DNA of 64,000 bases, from assembly GCA_963814435.1 (NCBI GenBank), contig CAWFCV010000019.1, positions 62,001-126,000 of the forward strand, given 5' to 3'. The DNA comes from JAEUPI01 sp963814435. GTDB taxonomy: Bacteria; Pseudomonadota; Gammaproteobacteria; Burkholderiales; Burkholderiaceae_C. The notes beneath the pieces are model-generated. The model did not search any database and was not told the origin of the DNA. It saw only the letters and a program-made list of their open reading frames with translations. Positions within the stretch are counted from its first letter, which is position 1. Each line of letters opens with the position of its first letter. Below, in pieces: positions 9,095-23,181 of this stretch. The translations under genes were made by a program, and so were the position numbers.

Positions 9095-10182
9095 GCCGGC
9101 ACCTCGAACGACAGCTCGGCGCGCACACCGTGCGGCGGGTTGGGCAACAGCTCGAGCCGTGCCGAGGCGCCGAACACGCCCTGCAGGCGCGCCCGCAGGT
9201 TGGTCAGTCCGGTGCCCGGCGCGTCCGTGCCGCGCAGACCGATGCCGGTGTCGGCGACCCACAGCTGCACCCGGCCCGACGACGGGTCGCGACGGCCACC
9301 CACGTCGATGCGGCCGCCCTGCTCGCCGGGGTCGATGCCATGCCGGATCGCGTTCTCCACCAGGGTCAGCAGCGCCATCGGCGGAAAGCGCAGGCCGAGC
9401 AGTGTGGCATCGACCTCGACTGCATAGCTCAGCCGGTCGGGCATGCGCAGGTGCATCAGGTCGAGGTACGAGCGCACCAGGCTCACCTCGTCGGCCAGCG
9501 TGGCCTGGGCGGCTTCGTGCAGCCGCGGCAAGGCGGCACGCAGGTAGGCGATCAGGCTCTTCAGCACCGGCGCGGCGCGCGGCGACCCGCTGTCCACCAG
9601 CGCCTGCACGTTGGCCAATGTGTTGAACAGGAAGTGCGGCTCGACCTGCGCCGTCAGCACGCTCAGCCGCGCGTCGAGCGCCTGGCGCTCGAGCTGGCCG
9701 CGCTCGATCTCGAACTGCAGGGCCTGCGCGCGCGCCTGCGCATCGCGCTCGCGGTACAGCGCGCCGAGCGCCACCACCAGGCCAACCACCAGCGCACAGC
9801 CCGCGATCCACAGGAAGCCCATCACGCGGTACGGGTTCTGGACGAAGGCGGAGACGTCCCCGCTCATCACGATCAGGTAGACCGCCAGTGTCGCCACCGG
9901 CGCCGCCATCGCCACCGCCACCGTCTGCAGCAGCCAGCGCGGCACCAGCCGCTGGCGCCAGATGCCGGCCATGTGGAACACCAGCACCAGCACCAGGGCG
10001 ACGAACAGCGTGCGCCCGAGCAGCGCCGGAAACGGCGTCAGAAAGATCGGGTTGAGCAGCAGCGCAACCGTGACGGCCAGGCCGATGGCCCAGCCGACGC
10101 TGCCATGGTTCAGCTCGCGCAGAAAACGCTGCCAGAACGGCGCGGATGCGTCGGCGGGTGCCGCAGGCGTCGTCGAACTCAT
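9091..10182 (-). CDS. LytS/AlgZ-type sensor histidine kinase
   Basis: 363 residues. Four hydrophobic membrane segments in the first 150 residues, a short coiled-coil (about 155-190), then the His_kinase domain with the phospho-acceptor in VEPHFLFNTLANVQ and a GHKL ATPase with N-box VENAIRHGID and G-box VADTGIGLRG. No periplasmic sensing domain of size, so it probably senses a membrane or cytoplasmic cue. It is the first gene of the operon with the LytTR regulator. Confidence 0.93.
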   Translation of the reverse strand: MSSTTPAAPADASAPFWQRFLRELNHGSVGWAIGLAVTVALLLNPIFLTPFPALLGRTLFVALVLVLVFHMAGIWRQRLVPRWLLQTVAVAMAAPVATLAVYLIVMSGDVSAFVQNPYRVMGFLWIAGCALVVGLVVALGALYRERDAQARAQALQFEIERGQLERQALDARLSVLTAQVEPHFLFNTLANVQALVDSGSPRAAPVLKSLIAYLRAALPRLHEAAQATLADEVSLVRSYLDLMHLRMPDRLSYAVEVDATLLGLRFPPMALLTLVENAIRHGIDPGEQGGRIDVGGRRDPSSGRVQLWVADTGIGLRGTDAPGTGLTNLRARLQGVFGASARLELLPNPPHGVRAELSFEVPA

Positions 10183-10303
10183 GACGCCACGATAACCGCT
10201 GCGTCCGCCGGTTCCAAGCCGTGACGGCCTGCGGTGCGACGGACGACGGCGGGCGCGGTGCGGAGCGCCGGAAAGGGCGCCCCGCGGGCCGCCGGCGAAC
10301 CGC

Positions 10304-13122
10304 TCAGGCCCCGGCGCGTTGCATCGGCGCGGTCAGCGCCTGGCGCAGCGAATCGGCGCTGTCCTGCAGGTGCGCGCGCGCCTCGGCGCTGAGGCCCTTG
10401 CGCTGCGACGCGATCTGGATGCGGCCGAGCAGTTCGTGCGCCTGGGCGCGCACCAGCGAGCGCGCATCGGCACGGGTCAGCGCGCCGGGGCGCAGCAGCT
10501 GCGCAGTCAACCGGTTGGTGTACTCGCGCTGCAGCTCGCGGCGACTGCTGACGATGTCGCTGCCGCCGCGCAGTTCGCTCCACACCTCGTCGGCCACGCG
10601 CTGGTAAAGCTCCGACAGGCGCAGCGTCGGCCCGCTGCCGTCGGCCTTGCCCTCGCTGTCGAGCAGGCGCTGCGCGATACCATCGTTGATTAGCGCACCG
10701 AGCAGTGCGCGCTGCATGTCGAGCACGACGCTGGACAACGAGTAATCGGTGGCCACCGGACCGTCCCCGCTGAAGAACGCATCACTGCGCTCCTGGAAGC
10801 TCGGCGCCAGGCGCCGCTGCAGCGCCGGTGACAGCACGAAGCTGTCGGCCGCCAGCACACCGCGCGCCAGCAGCTCCAGCGCCTCGCGCTGGACGGCTGC
10901 AGCTCACCGGCACCAGCGGGTCGCGTCCGCTGCCCGGGAAGTCGCGCAACGTGCGCACACCGCCGATCTGGCGCGCCAGGATGCCCGACGCCCGCGCCGC
11001 GTCGCGCAGCGCGAAGCCGATCGAGCGACGCAACACCGAGTAGTCCTCGGTGGGCTTGAGGTCGCGCGTTTCCTGCCGGCGGATCAGGTCGCGTGCGATC
11101 TCGAATCGCTTCTTCGCGAACGCCACCGGGTCGCTGCCCAGATCGAAATGCAGCGACTCCGGGTCGACGCCGAGGAAGTTGTCTTCGTCGGTGCCGTAGG
11201 CCAGCTGCGGCTCGTTGCTGCGCGCGGCGATGCGCTGCAGCTCGGTGCGCTCTTGGTCGGCGGCAACCGGCTTGTAGCCATACTCGATGGCCCAGTAGTC
11301 GTACGGACCGAGCGCCAGCTGCCACGCATCGGCCGTGCGTTCGCCCGGCCGGCTGAGGTTGATCGGTGCGTATTCCATCACCGAGCCGGCCAGGCCGTTG
11401 GTGCGGGTGAACTCCGGGTCGGACAGCTGCGCGTCGGTGTAGATGCGCGAGCTGCGGAAGTTGTGGCGCAGGCCCAGCGTGTGACCCACCTCGTGCATCG
11501 TGGTGTCGGTGAGGTAGTCGAGCACCCACTGCTGCGCCTCGGGGCTGTCGGGATCGAGTTCGCCACGCGCTTCCAGCACGTCGATCGCGTAGCCCAGTTG
11601 CTCGGCGGCGAAGTCGGCATGGCGGCATTGCTCGGCCTCCAGGCCGCCGCTGGCCGCGCGCTGGGCCATCAGCTCGGCCAGGCGCTCGTCGCTGCTCGAC
11701 TGCATCAGCGCGGGCCAGTCGACCGACACGCGCGAGGCGAGCACCTGCGAACGCAACGCACGCACGCTGCGCGACGACAGGCTCTCGAAGCCGATGTCGG
11801 CATCGAGGATCTCGCCGCTGCGCGGGTCGATTTGGCTCGGCCCGATGGCGCCGAATTGCGGCACGGCATTGGTCATCCAGCGCACCGAGGCCACGCCCAC
11901 GTCGAGGGTGTCGAAGTCGGCGTCGTCGGGTTGCACCTTCACGACCACCGCGTTCTTGAAGCCGATGCGTTCGAACGCGCTGTTCCAGGCCAGGATGCCC
12001 TTCGTGATGGCGTCGCGGTACTTCAGCGGGATGGTGCGATCGAGCCAGTAGGTGATCGGCTTGACGGGCTCGGACAGCGCCGCGTTCGGGTCCTTCTTCT
12101 CGAGCCGCCAGCGGCTGATCACATGCACCCGGGGCGTGCGGGACAGATCGTTGCTGAAGTCCTGCTGCACCGTGTCGAAATAGCCGACGCGCGGATCCGC
12201 CAAGCGAGGCTGCATCGGCTGCTCGGGCAACTGCGCCAGCGAATAGTGCAGACCGAGGAACAGGCTGCGCGCGTCGGGCAACGCCATCGGGCATCGTGGG
12301 CGCCGGGCCCGGCGCGCCGGGCTGCGCCTGCGCGATGCTGGCCGTGGCGTAATGCGCCAACACCTCGAACACCACCTGGTCGGCCTTGCCGCGCACCGCC
12401 GTGATCGCCGAATTGCGGCTGTCGAACGCGTAACCCTGGCGGTAGTTGCGCTGCAGCCCGATGCCCAGGCCCAGCAGGTCGTTCAGGAACAAGGCGTTGG
12501 CTTCGATCAGCACCGACTTGCGTTCCGGGTGCGCCTGGCTCGCTACCGCCGTGGAGGCAATCAGGCTGGGCGAGAAACCGGCCTGCACCGCGCGACCTTC
12601 GGGCGTACCGGCGGGAGCCCGGAACTCGGTGTTGCGCGCGATCAGCTGCACCTGGTTGTGCACGCGGCGAAACTCCACCAGCTGCTGGCGGCCGTAGCGC
12701 CCGTAGGGGCCGACCATCGAGCCACCGAAGAACCCGGCTTCACCGATGCCCTGGGCGATCTTCGGCGCCAGCAGCATGGGTTTGCCGAAACTCTCCGGCG
12801 CGAGCTCGATCCAGACCTTTTCGTCCTTCTGCCAGGTGGCCAGGAAGCCGTCCTGCTTCTTGGCGTCCTTGATCACAGTGGCGAAGGGCTGCGGCTGGCC
12901 GGGCGCAGGCGGTGTCGCGGCGGGCGCGGCGCCCGACGCGGCAGCGGCCGGTGCGCTGGCCGCCGCCGTGGCGCCCGCAGCGGCGGCTGCGCCGCCGGCC
13001 GAGGCGGCGCGGACCGGCGTGGCGCCGGTCGTCGCCACCGGCGCGACAGCGCATGCGGTGAGCAGGCCCGTGGCCGCCACGCCCAGGAGAATTCGGAGAT
13101 CGACGACGCAGGTGGATGCCAT
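10304..13122 (-). CDS. Exported zinc-dependent metalloprotease (DUF5117/DUF4953 type), frame broken twice
   Basis: Large secreted/lipoprotein metallopeptidase of about 935 residues. The N-terminus has a lipoprotein-like signal ending LLTACA, then an Ala/Pro/Gly low-complexity linker (about residues 30-90). The catalytic metzincin-like motif HEVGHTLGLRHNF lies mid-protein, preceded by long DUF5117-like strands and followed by a helical C-terminal region. The reading frame changes near 12292 and near 10900; in both cases one surplus base at a third codon position (CCC/CCG, GTG/GTA) restores one continuous protein, so I read it as one gene with consensus errors. Substrate unknown. Confidence 0.85.
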
Positions 13123-13360
13123 GGTGTGCTTCGATTGCTCGCGACCGGTGGCCGCGCGCGTTGGACTTGAAAACAGGGCCGTGGCCCGGACTGCCGCCAA
13201 TTGTGCGGCAACGCAGGATTTCCCCGCGCCTGGCTGGCAATGGCCGGCCGCAGAGCCGGTAGTGGTTCTCGTATCAAGCGCCTGCGCGCAGTGCTGGCAA
13301 CGGCTGGCGCAAGGGCATCGCGCCGACGTCCGGCCCCGGCCGGCCGCGACCCCCGCAGCG

Positions 13361-15028
<1,668 letters not shown>

Positions 15029-15248
15029 GGGGGCTCGCGGATTCGAAGGAGTGAACCGAGTGATTGTCGCTGTTCCGGCCGCCGAGGGCCTGGCGGGTAC
15101 AATGCGCGCAGCGACAGCGCCACCAGTCACGCCGTCGCGGTCGACTCCGACACCTTCGAATCCATCTGCCTTCACGACTGGTGCCCCGGTTCGCCGCGCG
15201 GCAGCAGGCCGATCCTTTAGCGCCCCTTCAAGCCGGGCGATCCATCGA

Positions 15249-16722
<1,474 letters not shown>

Positions 16723-16826
16723 GCGCAGCCCCGAGCGGCCCGTTCAAGCGGACACCGCGGATCCGGCTCTGCCGGTCCGCCGGTGTCGCCCCCTTGGTGG
16801 AGGCGGCCGCAGGCCGCTCCGGGCTC
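16723..16826. repeat. Palindromic repeat copy R1 (between converging genes)
   Basis: Fills exactly the space between the rhlE and dctP stops. On the minus strand it shows the family 3' module: GGGGGCGACACC, then a hairpin around AGCCGGATCCGCGGTGTCC, also seen in copies at 34.4 and 58.3 kb. On the plus strand the arms at 16751-16766 and 16772-16787 pair around a five-base loop. It may act as a bidirectional terminator; no T-run follows. Confidence 0.8.
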
Positions 16827-17873
16827 CTACTTGCCGTGCTTGGCGATCAGCGCCTTGGCGGTGTCCAGCAGCTTCTTGCCGTCGAAGCCGCGCTTGTTCA
16901 TGTCGGCGACCCATTCGTCGTCGACGTGGCTGGACAGCTTGATGAACTCCTCGCGCTCCGCTGGCCGGTGAACTGTGTAGATGCGTGTTGCCGCGGTCGA
17001 CCGCCGCCTTGCGGCCGCGGCACGTCGTTGCCCTGCTGCGTCTTGCCCAGCCAGGCCGAGGTGGCCAGGCCGGAGTTGGCGTCGATCACCTTCTTCAGGT
17101 CGGGCGCCAGGCGCGTCGTACTTGGCCTTGTTCATGGCCATCACGAAGGTGGTGGTGTACAGCGCCGGGCCGTTGGTGTCGAACTCGCTGTGGAACTTGG
17201 TCAGCTCGTGCACCTTGACCGAGGGCACCACCTCCCACGGGATCACGCAGGCGTCGATGGTGCCCTTGGACAGCGCATCGGGGATCTGCGGCAGCGGCAT
17301 GCCCACCGGCGTGGCGCCCACCGAGCCCAGCATCTTGGTGACCTGGCGCGTCGGGCCGCGCACCTTCATGCCCTTCAGGTCGGCCGCGCGTCTTGATCTG
17401 CTTGGTGGCCGAATGGAACATGCCCGGGCCGTGCACGTGCAGCGCCAGCACCTGGGTCTCCTTGAACTCGTCGGGGCACTGGGTCTGCAAGTACTCCCAA
17501 TAGGCCTTGGAGGTGGCCTCGGCGTTGTTCATCATGAACGGCAGCTCGAACACCTCGATGCGCGGGAAGCGCCCGGCCGTGTTGCCCGGCAGCGTCCAGA
17601 CGATGTCGACCACGCCGTCGCGCGCCTGGTCGTACAGCTGCACCGGCGTGCCGCCGAGCTGCATGGCCGGGTAGGCCTCGAACTTGATGCGGCCGCCGGA
17701 GTCCTTCTCGACCTTCTCCATCCACGGCTTGTGCATCGTCAGCCAGACGTTGGACATGCGGCGCCATGAAGGTGTGGAACTTCAGCGTCACCGCCTGCTG
17801 CGCCAGGCCCGACAGGCCGGGCGCGCCCAGCGACGGCAGCGGCGGCGCCTTGGATCAGGGAACGGCGTTTCAT
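16827..17873 (-). CDS. dctP: TRAP transporter solute-binding protein (DctP family), frame broken several times
   Basis: Periplasmic receptor delivering an organic acid to the DctQM permease. About 340 residues with a basic N-terminus (MKRRSLIQ) and signal. Seen: PWMEKVEKDSGGRIKFEAYP, then GVVDIVWTLPGNTAGRFPRIEVFELPF, KVRGPTRQVTKMLGSVGATPVGMP and the TEFHSEF-like block typical of DctP proteins for aromatic or branched acids. Single surplus bases near 17845, 17768, 17390, 17107 and 16978. It is the last gene of the Rieske/GS-like/ferredoxin operon, so its ligand is likely that pathway's substrate. Confidence 0.9.
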
Positions 17874-17913
17874 CGATAAGCTCTCCGTGCGACGAGTGGA
17901 CAGGACCGCGAAC

Positions 17914-19304
17914 TTAACGCAACCTGCGGGCCCGGTCGGGCACGCGGTTTCCCCACCAGTAGCCGTTACTGAGGAACTTCACCAGCCACAGCGAGATCGC
18001 CGGGAACAGCAGCAGCAGCGACGGTGCGGATCGTGTCGCTGATCAGGAACGGCATCACGCCGCGGTAGCTCTCGGCGATCGGCACGTCCTTGGCCATGCC
18101 GTTGACGACGTAGACGTTCAAACCCACCGGCGGCGCCAGCAGGCCGAAGCCCACCGTCATCAGCACCATGATGCCGAACCAGATGGCCACGCGTCTCCTT
18201 GGGCATGCCGAAGTCCAGGCCCATGACCATCGGGAAGAAGATCGGGATCGTCAGCAGGATCATCGACAGCTCGTCCATCACCGCGCCCAGCACCACGTAG
18301 AACAGCAGGATCGCCGCCACCACCATCAGCGGCGGCAGGCCCCAGCCGCTGCACCACGCTGGCCAGCTGCGCCGGCACCTGCGTCAGCGCCAGCGCCGAG
18401 TTCATCAGGTCGGCGCCGAGGAAGATCATGAAGATCATCGCCGACGGTCTCGGCGGTGGCATAGAAGCAGCTGCTTGAACTTGGCCCAGGTGATCTCGCG
18501 CTTGAGCAGCGCCGCGACGAAGGTGGACGCCGCGCCCACCGCCGCGCCTTCGGTGGGCGTGAACTTGCCGCCGTAGATGCCGCCGAAGACGAGCAGGAAG
18601 ATCATCGCGATCGGCACCACGCCGCCGAGCGCGCGCAGCGTCAGCCGCGGCGCGTCGTCCGTCGTGCTCGGGCGCATGGCCGGGCACCAGCGCGCACGTA
18701 GATCGCGATGGCGACCATGTAGCCCAGCATCGCGATGAGGCCCGGGATCATGGCCGCGGCGAACAGCTTGGCGATGTTCTGCTCGGCCAGGATGGCGTAG
18801 ATCACCAGCGGCACCGACGGCGGGATCAGGATGCCCAGCGTGCCGCCGGCGGCCAGCGTGCCGGTGGCCAGGCGGCCGGAGTAGCCGTGGCGCCGCATCT
18901 CGGGCAGCGCCACCGAGGTGATGGTGGCCGCGGTGGCCACCGACGAGCCGCAGATCGCGCCGAAGGCCGCGCAGGCCAGCACCGCGGCCATCGCCAGGCC
19001 GCCGCGAAAGCGCGCCATCACCGCGGCGGCGAACTCGAACAGCGCGCTGCGAGATGCCGCCCTGCGTGGCGAAGTTGCCCATCAGGATGAACAGCGGGAT
19101 CACCGACAGGTCGTAGCTGGCGAAGCGCGCGAAGGCCTGCGCGTTGAGGAAGTTGGCCAACGGCAGCCAGCCGGCCTGCAGCACGTAGCCGAGCGCGCCG
19201 GCGACGAACATCGCCACCGCGATCGGCGTGCGGATCGCCATCAGCACCAGCATGACGGCGAAGATCAGCAGCGTCAGCGTCAGCGGGCTCAGGCCGAGGC
19301 TCAT
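17914..19304 (-). CDS. dctM: TRAP transporter large permease (DctM), frame broken several times
   Basis: Sodium-driven translocation subunit, about 460 residues and 11-12 membrane helices. The N-terminus LSPLTLTLLIFAVMLVLMAI and the block IPLFILMGNFATQGGIS are typical of DctM; later GADLMNSALALTQVPAQLAS and FGIMVLMTVGFGLLAPPVGLNVYVV mark the second half. Frame breaks near 19050, 18690, 18670, 18465, 18447, 18347, 18192 and 18028 each resolve by removing one base. Its start overlaps the DctQ stop (ATGA) and dctP follows after 40 bases. Confidence 0.92.
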
Positions 19305-19808
19305 GCCGCAGCGCCTGCGGCTGGACCTGGCCACGCGCTCATGCGCCACTGGCCTGAAGCCGCGCAGGCCTGCGTCAGCGCGATCGCCACGTCAGCGCCA
19401 GCGGCGGCACCATGCGCGGCGTAGACGATCCACTCGGGAAAGCCGATCATCATCGTGCCGGACTGCGTGCGCCAGGCGTTCAGGCCGCCGACCGCCGTGC
19501 GCCAGGCCATCAGCGCCATCACCAGGGCCAGCAGCAGCGCGCCGAAGCGGTCGAGGCGCTCGTTGGTGCGATCCGAGGCCCTGCGCGGTGAAGAAGTCGA
19601 CGATGATGTTGCCGCGCCGCAGCTGGCACCAGGGCAGGAACAGCGCGATCGGCCGCGCCGGCGGCGGCGCCGGAGAGCTCGAAGTCGCCGACGATCGTCC
19701 AGCCGGTGGTGTTGCGGCCGATCAGGCTGACGCAGGTCATCAGCGTGATCACCGTCAGCAGCACGCCGGCGGGGATCGCGCACAGCTTGGCCAGTCACTC
19801 GAGCAGCT
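19301..19808 (-). CDS. dctQ: TRAP transporter small permease (DctQ), damaged frame
   Basis: Small membrane subunit of about 165 residues that docks on DctM. Seen in pieces: first helix LAKLCAIPAGVLLTVITLM, then SLIGRNTTGWTIVGDFELSG, IALFLPW, a third helix FGALLLALVMALMAWRTA, and GFPEWIVYAAMVPPLAL. Several surplus bases occur (near 19660, 19580 and 19400). Upstream of the first helix the frame reads GTG AAG CTG CTC GAG TGA CTG, so an in-frame TGA sits where Trp would fit; the true start is therefore uncertain (19808-19814). Confidence 0.8.
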
Positions 19809-19848
19809 TCACATCCAGTGTTCCGTGTTGGAGGTCAACCGACGCAGG

Positions 19849-20172
19849 TCAGTATTGGGTCGGCGGCAATTGGACCACGAGGCCTTCGAGCCGCCGGTCG
19901 AGCACGATCTGGCAACTCAAGCGGCTATGTCGGCTGCCGCGGCGCGGCCGTCATCTCGAGCATCGCCGCCTCGTCGGGCGACGGCGCCGGCAGCCTCGCC
20001 ACCACGCCGCGTCGACGAAGACATGACAGGTGGCGCAGCTCAGGCAGCCACCGCAATCGGCCGCGATGCCGTCGATGCCGGCGTGGACGGCCGCGCGCAT
20101 CAGGCTCTGGCCCGGGCGGCCGGACACGTGTGGCGCGTGCCGTCGTGGTCGATCAGGTGGACCTGCACGCAT
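19849..20172 (-). CDS. [2Fe-2S] ferredoxin of the oxygenase operon
   Basis: Electron carrier of about 105 residues. Seen: the vertebrate/putidaredoxin-type cluster motif ADCGGCLSCATCHVFVD (Cys-x5-Cys-x2-Cys; an additional Cys lies inside) and the fourth ligand in SRLSCQIVL. The start is ATG 20172 with one surplus base just after it, or GTG 20168. A second frame break lies near 20130. It follows the glutamine-synthetase-like gene by two bases and presumably feeds electrons to the Rieske oxygenase; no reductase gene is adjacent. Confidence 0.85.
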
Positions 20173-20174
20173 GC

Positions 20175-21655
20175 TCAGAAGCGGCTGAAGTACTCGCGGC
20201 GCTGCCACGCGTCGGAATCGTCGGCCTGCGGCGTGGCGCTCGCACTCGAAGCGCTTGACGCGCTGCACGCAGTCGATCAGCGGCTCGCCGAAGGCCTGCG
20301 CCAGCACGCGGTCGGCGGCCAGCGCGTCGAGCGCCTCCTCCAGGCTGGTCGGCAGCGCCGGTGCGCTGCCGGCGTAGGGCGCGTCGGTGGCGGCGGCCGG
20401 CGGCCAGCCGCGGTCGATGCCGTCGAGCCCGGCGTGGACCTGTGCGGCGATGTACAGGTAGGGGTTCGCGCAGGGCTCGCCGATGCGGTTCTCGATGCGC
20501 GTGGCGGCGTCGCCGCATCGGCCCAGCACCCGCAACATCGCACCGCGGTTGTCGCGGCCCCACAGCACCGACTGCGGCGCCAGCGCGTTCGGCCGGAAGC
20601 GGCCGAAGCCGTTGATCGTCGGCGTGCAGAACACCGCCATGCCGCGTGCATGCGCCAGCAGGCCCGGCCAGGTACTGCTCGCCGAGCGCCGACAGCGTGT
20701 AGCCCGCGTCCGCGGGCGCGGCTGCCGGGCGCAGGCGCATCGCGGCAGAAGCAGGTTGGCGCCGCTGTCGCAGGTCGACCAGCGACTGGTGCAGGTGCCA
20801 GCCGCTGGCCATGACGTTGGCGAACGGCGGCCGGCAGACGAAGCTGGCGTGGTAGCCGGCGCGCCGCAACGCCTGGCGCACGCCACTGCGAAACAGCACC
20901 ATCTGGTCGGCGGCGGTGAGCGCGTCGGTGGCGTCGAACACCGCCTCGACCTGGCTCGGGCCGAGTTCGATCTCGAGCGAGCGCAGCGGCAGCCCGAGGC
21001 CCTGCGCGGTGCGCTGCACGATGCGCAGCGGCTCGTCGGCCATGTCGGCCCAGCCCTCGGCCAGCAGGTTGTAGCCGGGGTGGATCATCGACACCGCCGG
21101 CGGCTCGCCCGGCCACGCGGCGCGCTGCGGATCGAGGCGCGCATCGTCGATGCGATAGATGTGGAACTCGACCTCGAGTCCGCAGCGCAGGCCCATGCCG
21201 CGCGCCGCCAGTCGCGCCAGCGCCGCTTGCAGCACGCGGCGCGTGTCGATCGCCACCGGCGTGGCGTCGTCGAACCACGGCTGCGCCTGCATCCAGCCGG
21301 TGCCCTCGGCCCACGGCAGGACGCGAAAGCTGGCCGGGTCGGGCAGCAGCAGCAGGTTGTTGGCGAAGCCGAAGCCCGGCATCTGCGCGGCCAGCGCGCC
21401 AGGCTCGAACACCTTGAACGCGGTGCGGTCCGAGGTGTCCTTCAGCATCACGGTGCTGACCAGGCCGACGCCGTTCGCCAGCGCGTCGGCCAGCGCGCCG
21501 GCCATCAGCGTCTTGCCGCGCAGCACGCCGTGCAGGTCGCACCAGGCGATGCGCACGCGTTCGATGCCTTGCTCGGCGATGCGTTGCAGCACCTGCTCGC
21601 ACGCCGCCGCGCGCGGCACGTCGTGAATGCCGCAGCGTTGGGCGAACGACGTCAT
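20175..21655 (-). CDS. Glutamine-synthetase-like ligase (gamma-glutamyl-amine synthetase type), frame broken
   Basis: Class GlnA fold of about 490 residues, likely joining glutamate to an amine with ATP instead of making glutamine. Seen: VRIAWCDLHGVLRGK near the N-terminus, metal ligands in GLEVEFHIYR, the nucleotide/metal block SQVEAVFDATDAL, ASGWHLHQSLVD (equivalent of the GS GxHxHxS motif), and ALAPQSVLWGRDNRGAMLRV with RIENRIGEPCANPYLYIAA. Frame breaks near 20780-20720 and 20670. It overlaps the Rieske stop by four bases. GS-like proteins paired with ring oxygenases are known from aniline pathways (TdnQ/AtdA1), which suggests an aromatic amine substrate; that is inference. Confidence 0.87.
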
Positions 21656-23065
21656 CCCCGCGCCTCGATGCTCGGGGTGGCGCGCGCCGGCGCGTCGCCG
21701 GCCAGCGCCACGGCGCACCGCGGCGCTTGGCCGCGACCTGCTCGCGCCAGAAGCGCTCCCAGTGCCCGGCCGGCGCGATGCAGTCGATCGTGTCCGGGCC
21801 GCACAGCGCCGCCGCCTGCTCGGCGTCGAGCGCCATCGGCGGCACGCCGCCAGGCTGCACCGTGTCGATCGCCTTCAGCAGCATCCGCCGGTTGCGCCAT
21901 GATCACCTTGTCGCTGGTGCCCAGGTGCTCGCGCGTGCGGTCCTGGATCGCGCCCATGCTCTCCACCGCCCACTGGTCGTGCAGGTTGATGTCGTCCTCG
22001 CCCATGCCGAGGAAGGTGCGCGTGCGCTGGTCCTCGGGATTGAAGCCCCAGTCGTTGTGGCGGCCCTTCTTCGGCACGTAGTCGGGCAGCGTACATCGTC
22101 GCCGCAGGCGCTGCGCGCGCATGGTGTCCTTGTCCACCGGGCCGGCGAAGCTGGTGAAGAAGCTGTACCAGTAGGTGTGCGTGTCGTCGACCGGCACGTG
22201 CATCTGCGTGATCGTCATCGTCTCGCGACAGCGGGATCACGAAGGTGTGCGGGAAAGATCGCGTGCGTGACGCGCACGTGGGTCAGCCGCTCGTCATCGG
22301 CCGCAGCGTGGTCAGCTGCGTCAGGCCGAGGCGTCAGCTCGTCGTGGCGGATCTCGGGCGAGCCGAACTCGCGCATCACGCGCGTCATCGGCCAGCGCTG
22401 GCCATCGACCTCGCCGACGCTGGCGCGCGGAACTGGCGGCCGTAGGCCTTGCTCGACTCGTCGCAGCGTCCTCGTCGTGCAGGAAGCGGTGCAGGAACGA
22501 CGGATGCGCCGGGTCGATGCCGACTTCGAACGCCTGCAGCCAGTTGCAGTGCCACAGGCCCTTGAACGCGAAGCTGTGCTGGCCGGCGCGCGAAAGCAGT
22601 CCAGCGCCGGCAAGCGCGCGGCGGCGTCGAGCCTTCGGGCCCGAGCCAGGCGAACAGCACGCCGCGCGCTCGAGCACCGGGTAGCTGCGCTGGCGCACGC
22701 GCTGGCACAGCGTTGCAGCCGTCGGCTCGGCCGGCGTCTCCAGGCAGGCGCCGGTCGACGTCGAACTTCCAGCCGTGGAACGGGCAGCGCAGGCCGTCGC
22801 CTTCGTGCCGCGCGAAGGCCAGGTCGGCGCCGCGGTGCGGGCAGTCGCGGTCGAGCAGGCCCCAGCGGCCGCGCGCGTCGCGAAACAGCACCAGGTCCTG
22901 TCCGAGCAGGCGCACCGCCTTGACCGGCCGATGCGCCATGCGGGGATCGAGCGCGGGTCGAATTCGTCGACCAGCGCCGCCGGCTGCCAGTAGCGGCGCA
23001 TCAGCGTCGCCACAGGGCGTGCCGGGGCCGATGCGCGTGATCAGTTCATTCTGGGCGGCTTGCAT
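21652..23065 (-). CDS. Rieske-type ring-hydroxylating oxygenase, alpha subunit (phthalate-dioxygenase family), frame broken many times
   Basis: About 460 residues. N-terminus TLMRRYWQPAALVDEFDP is typical of the phthalate/LigXa branch. Rieske cluster: CPHRGADLAFARHEGDGLRCPFHGWKFD (C-x-H ... C-x2-H). Mononuclear iron region: HCNWLQAFEVGIDPAHPSFLH, with the bridging Asp and the two His. About nine surplus bases lie between 23000 and 21700; each local fix rejoins family motifs. It starts the leftward operon oxygenase-GS-like-ferredoxin-dctQ-dctM-dctP. Substrate is not deducible, but the GS-like partner points to an amino-aromatic or amide. Confidence 0.88.
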
Positions 23066-23181
23066 CTGCGCTGCAGTCTAGGCAGGCCGCTGACGCGCAA
23101 CAAGCTGCGGAAAGTGCGGGGGTCCTCGAGCCGAAGACGCAGGCGGATCGACCGCTTCAGGCCCGCGTGCAGAATGGCCGC

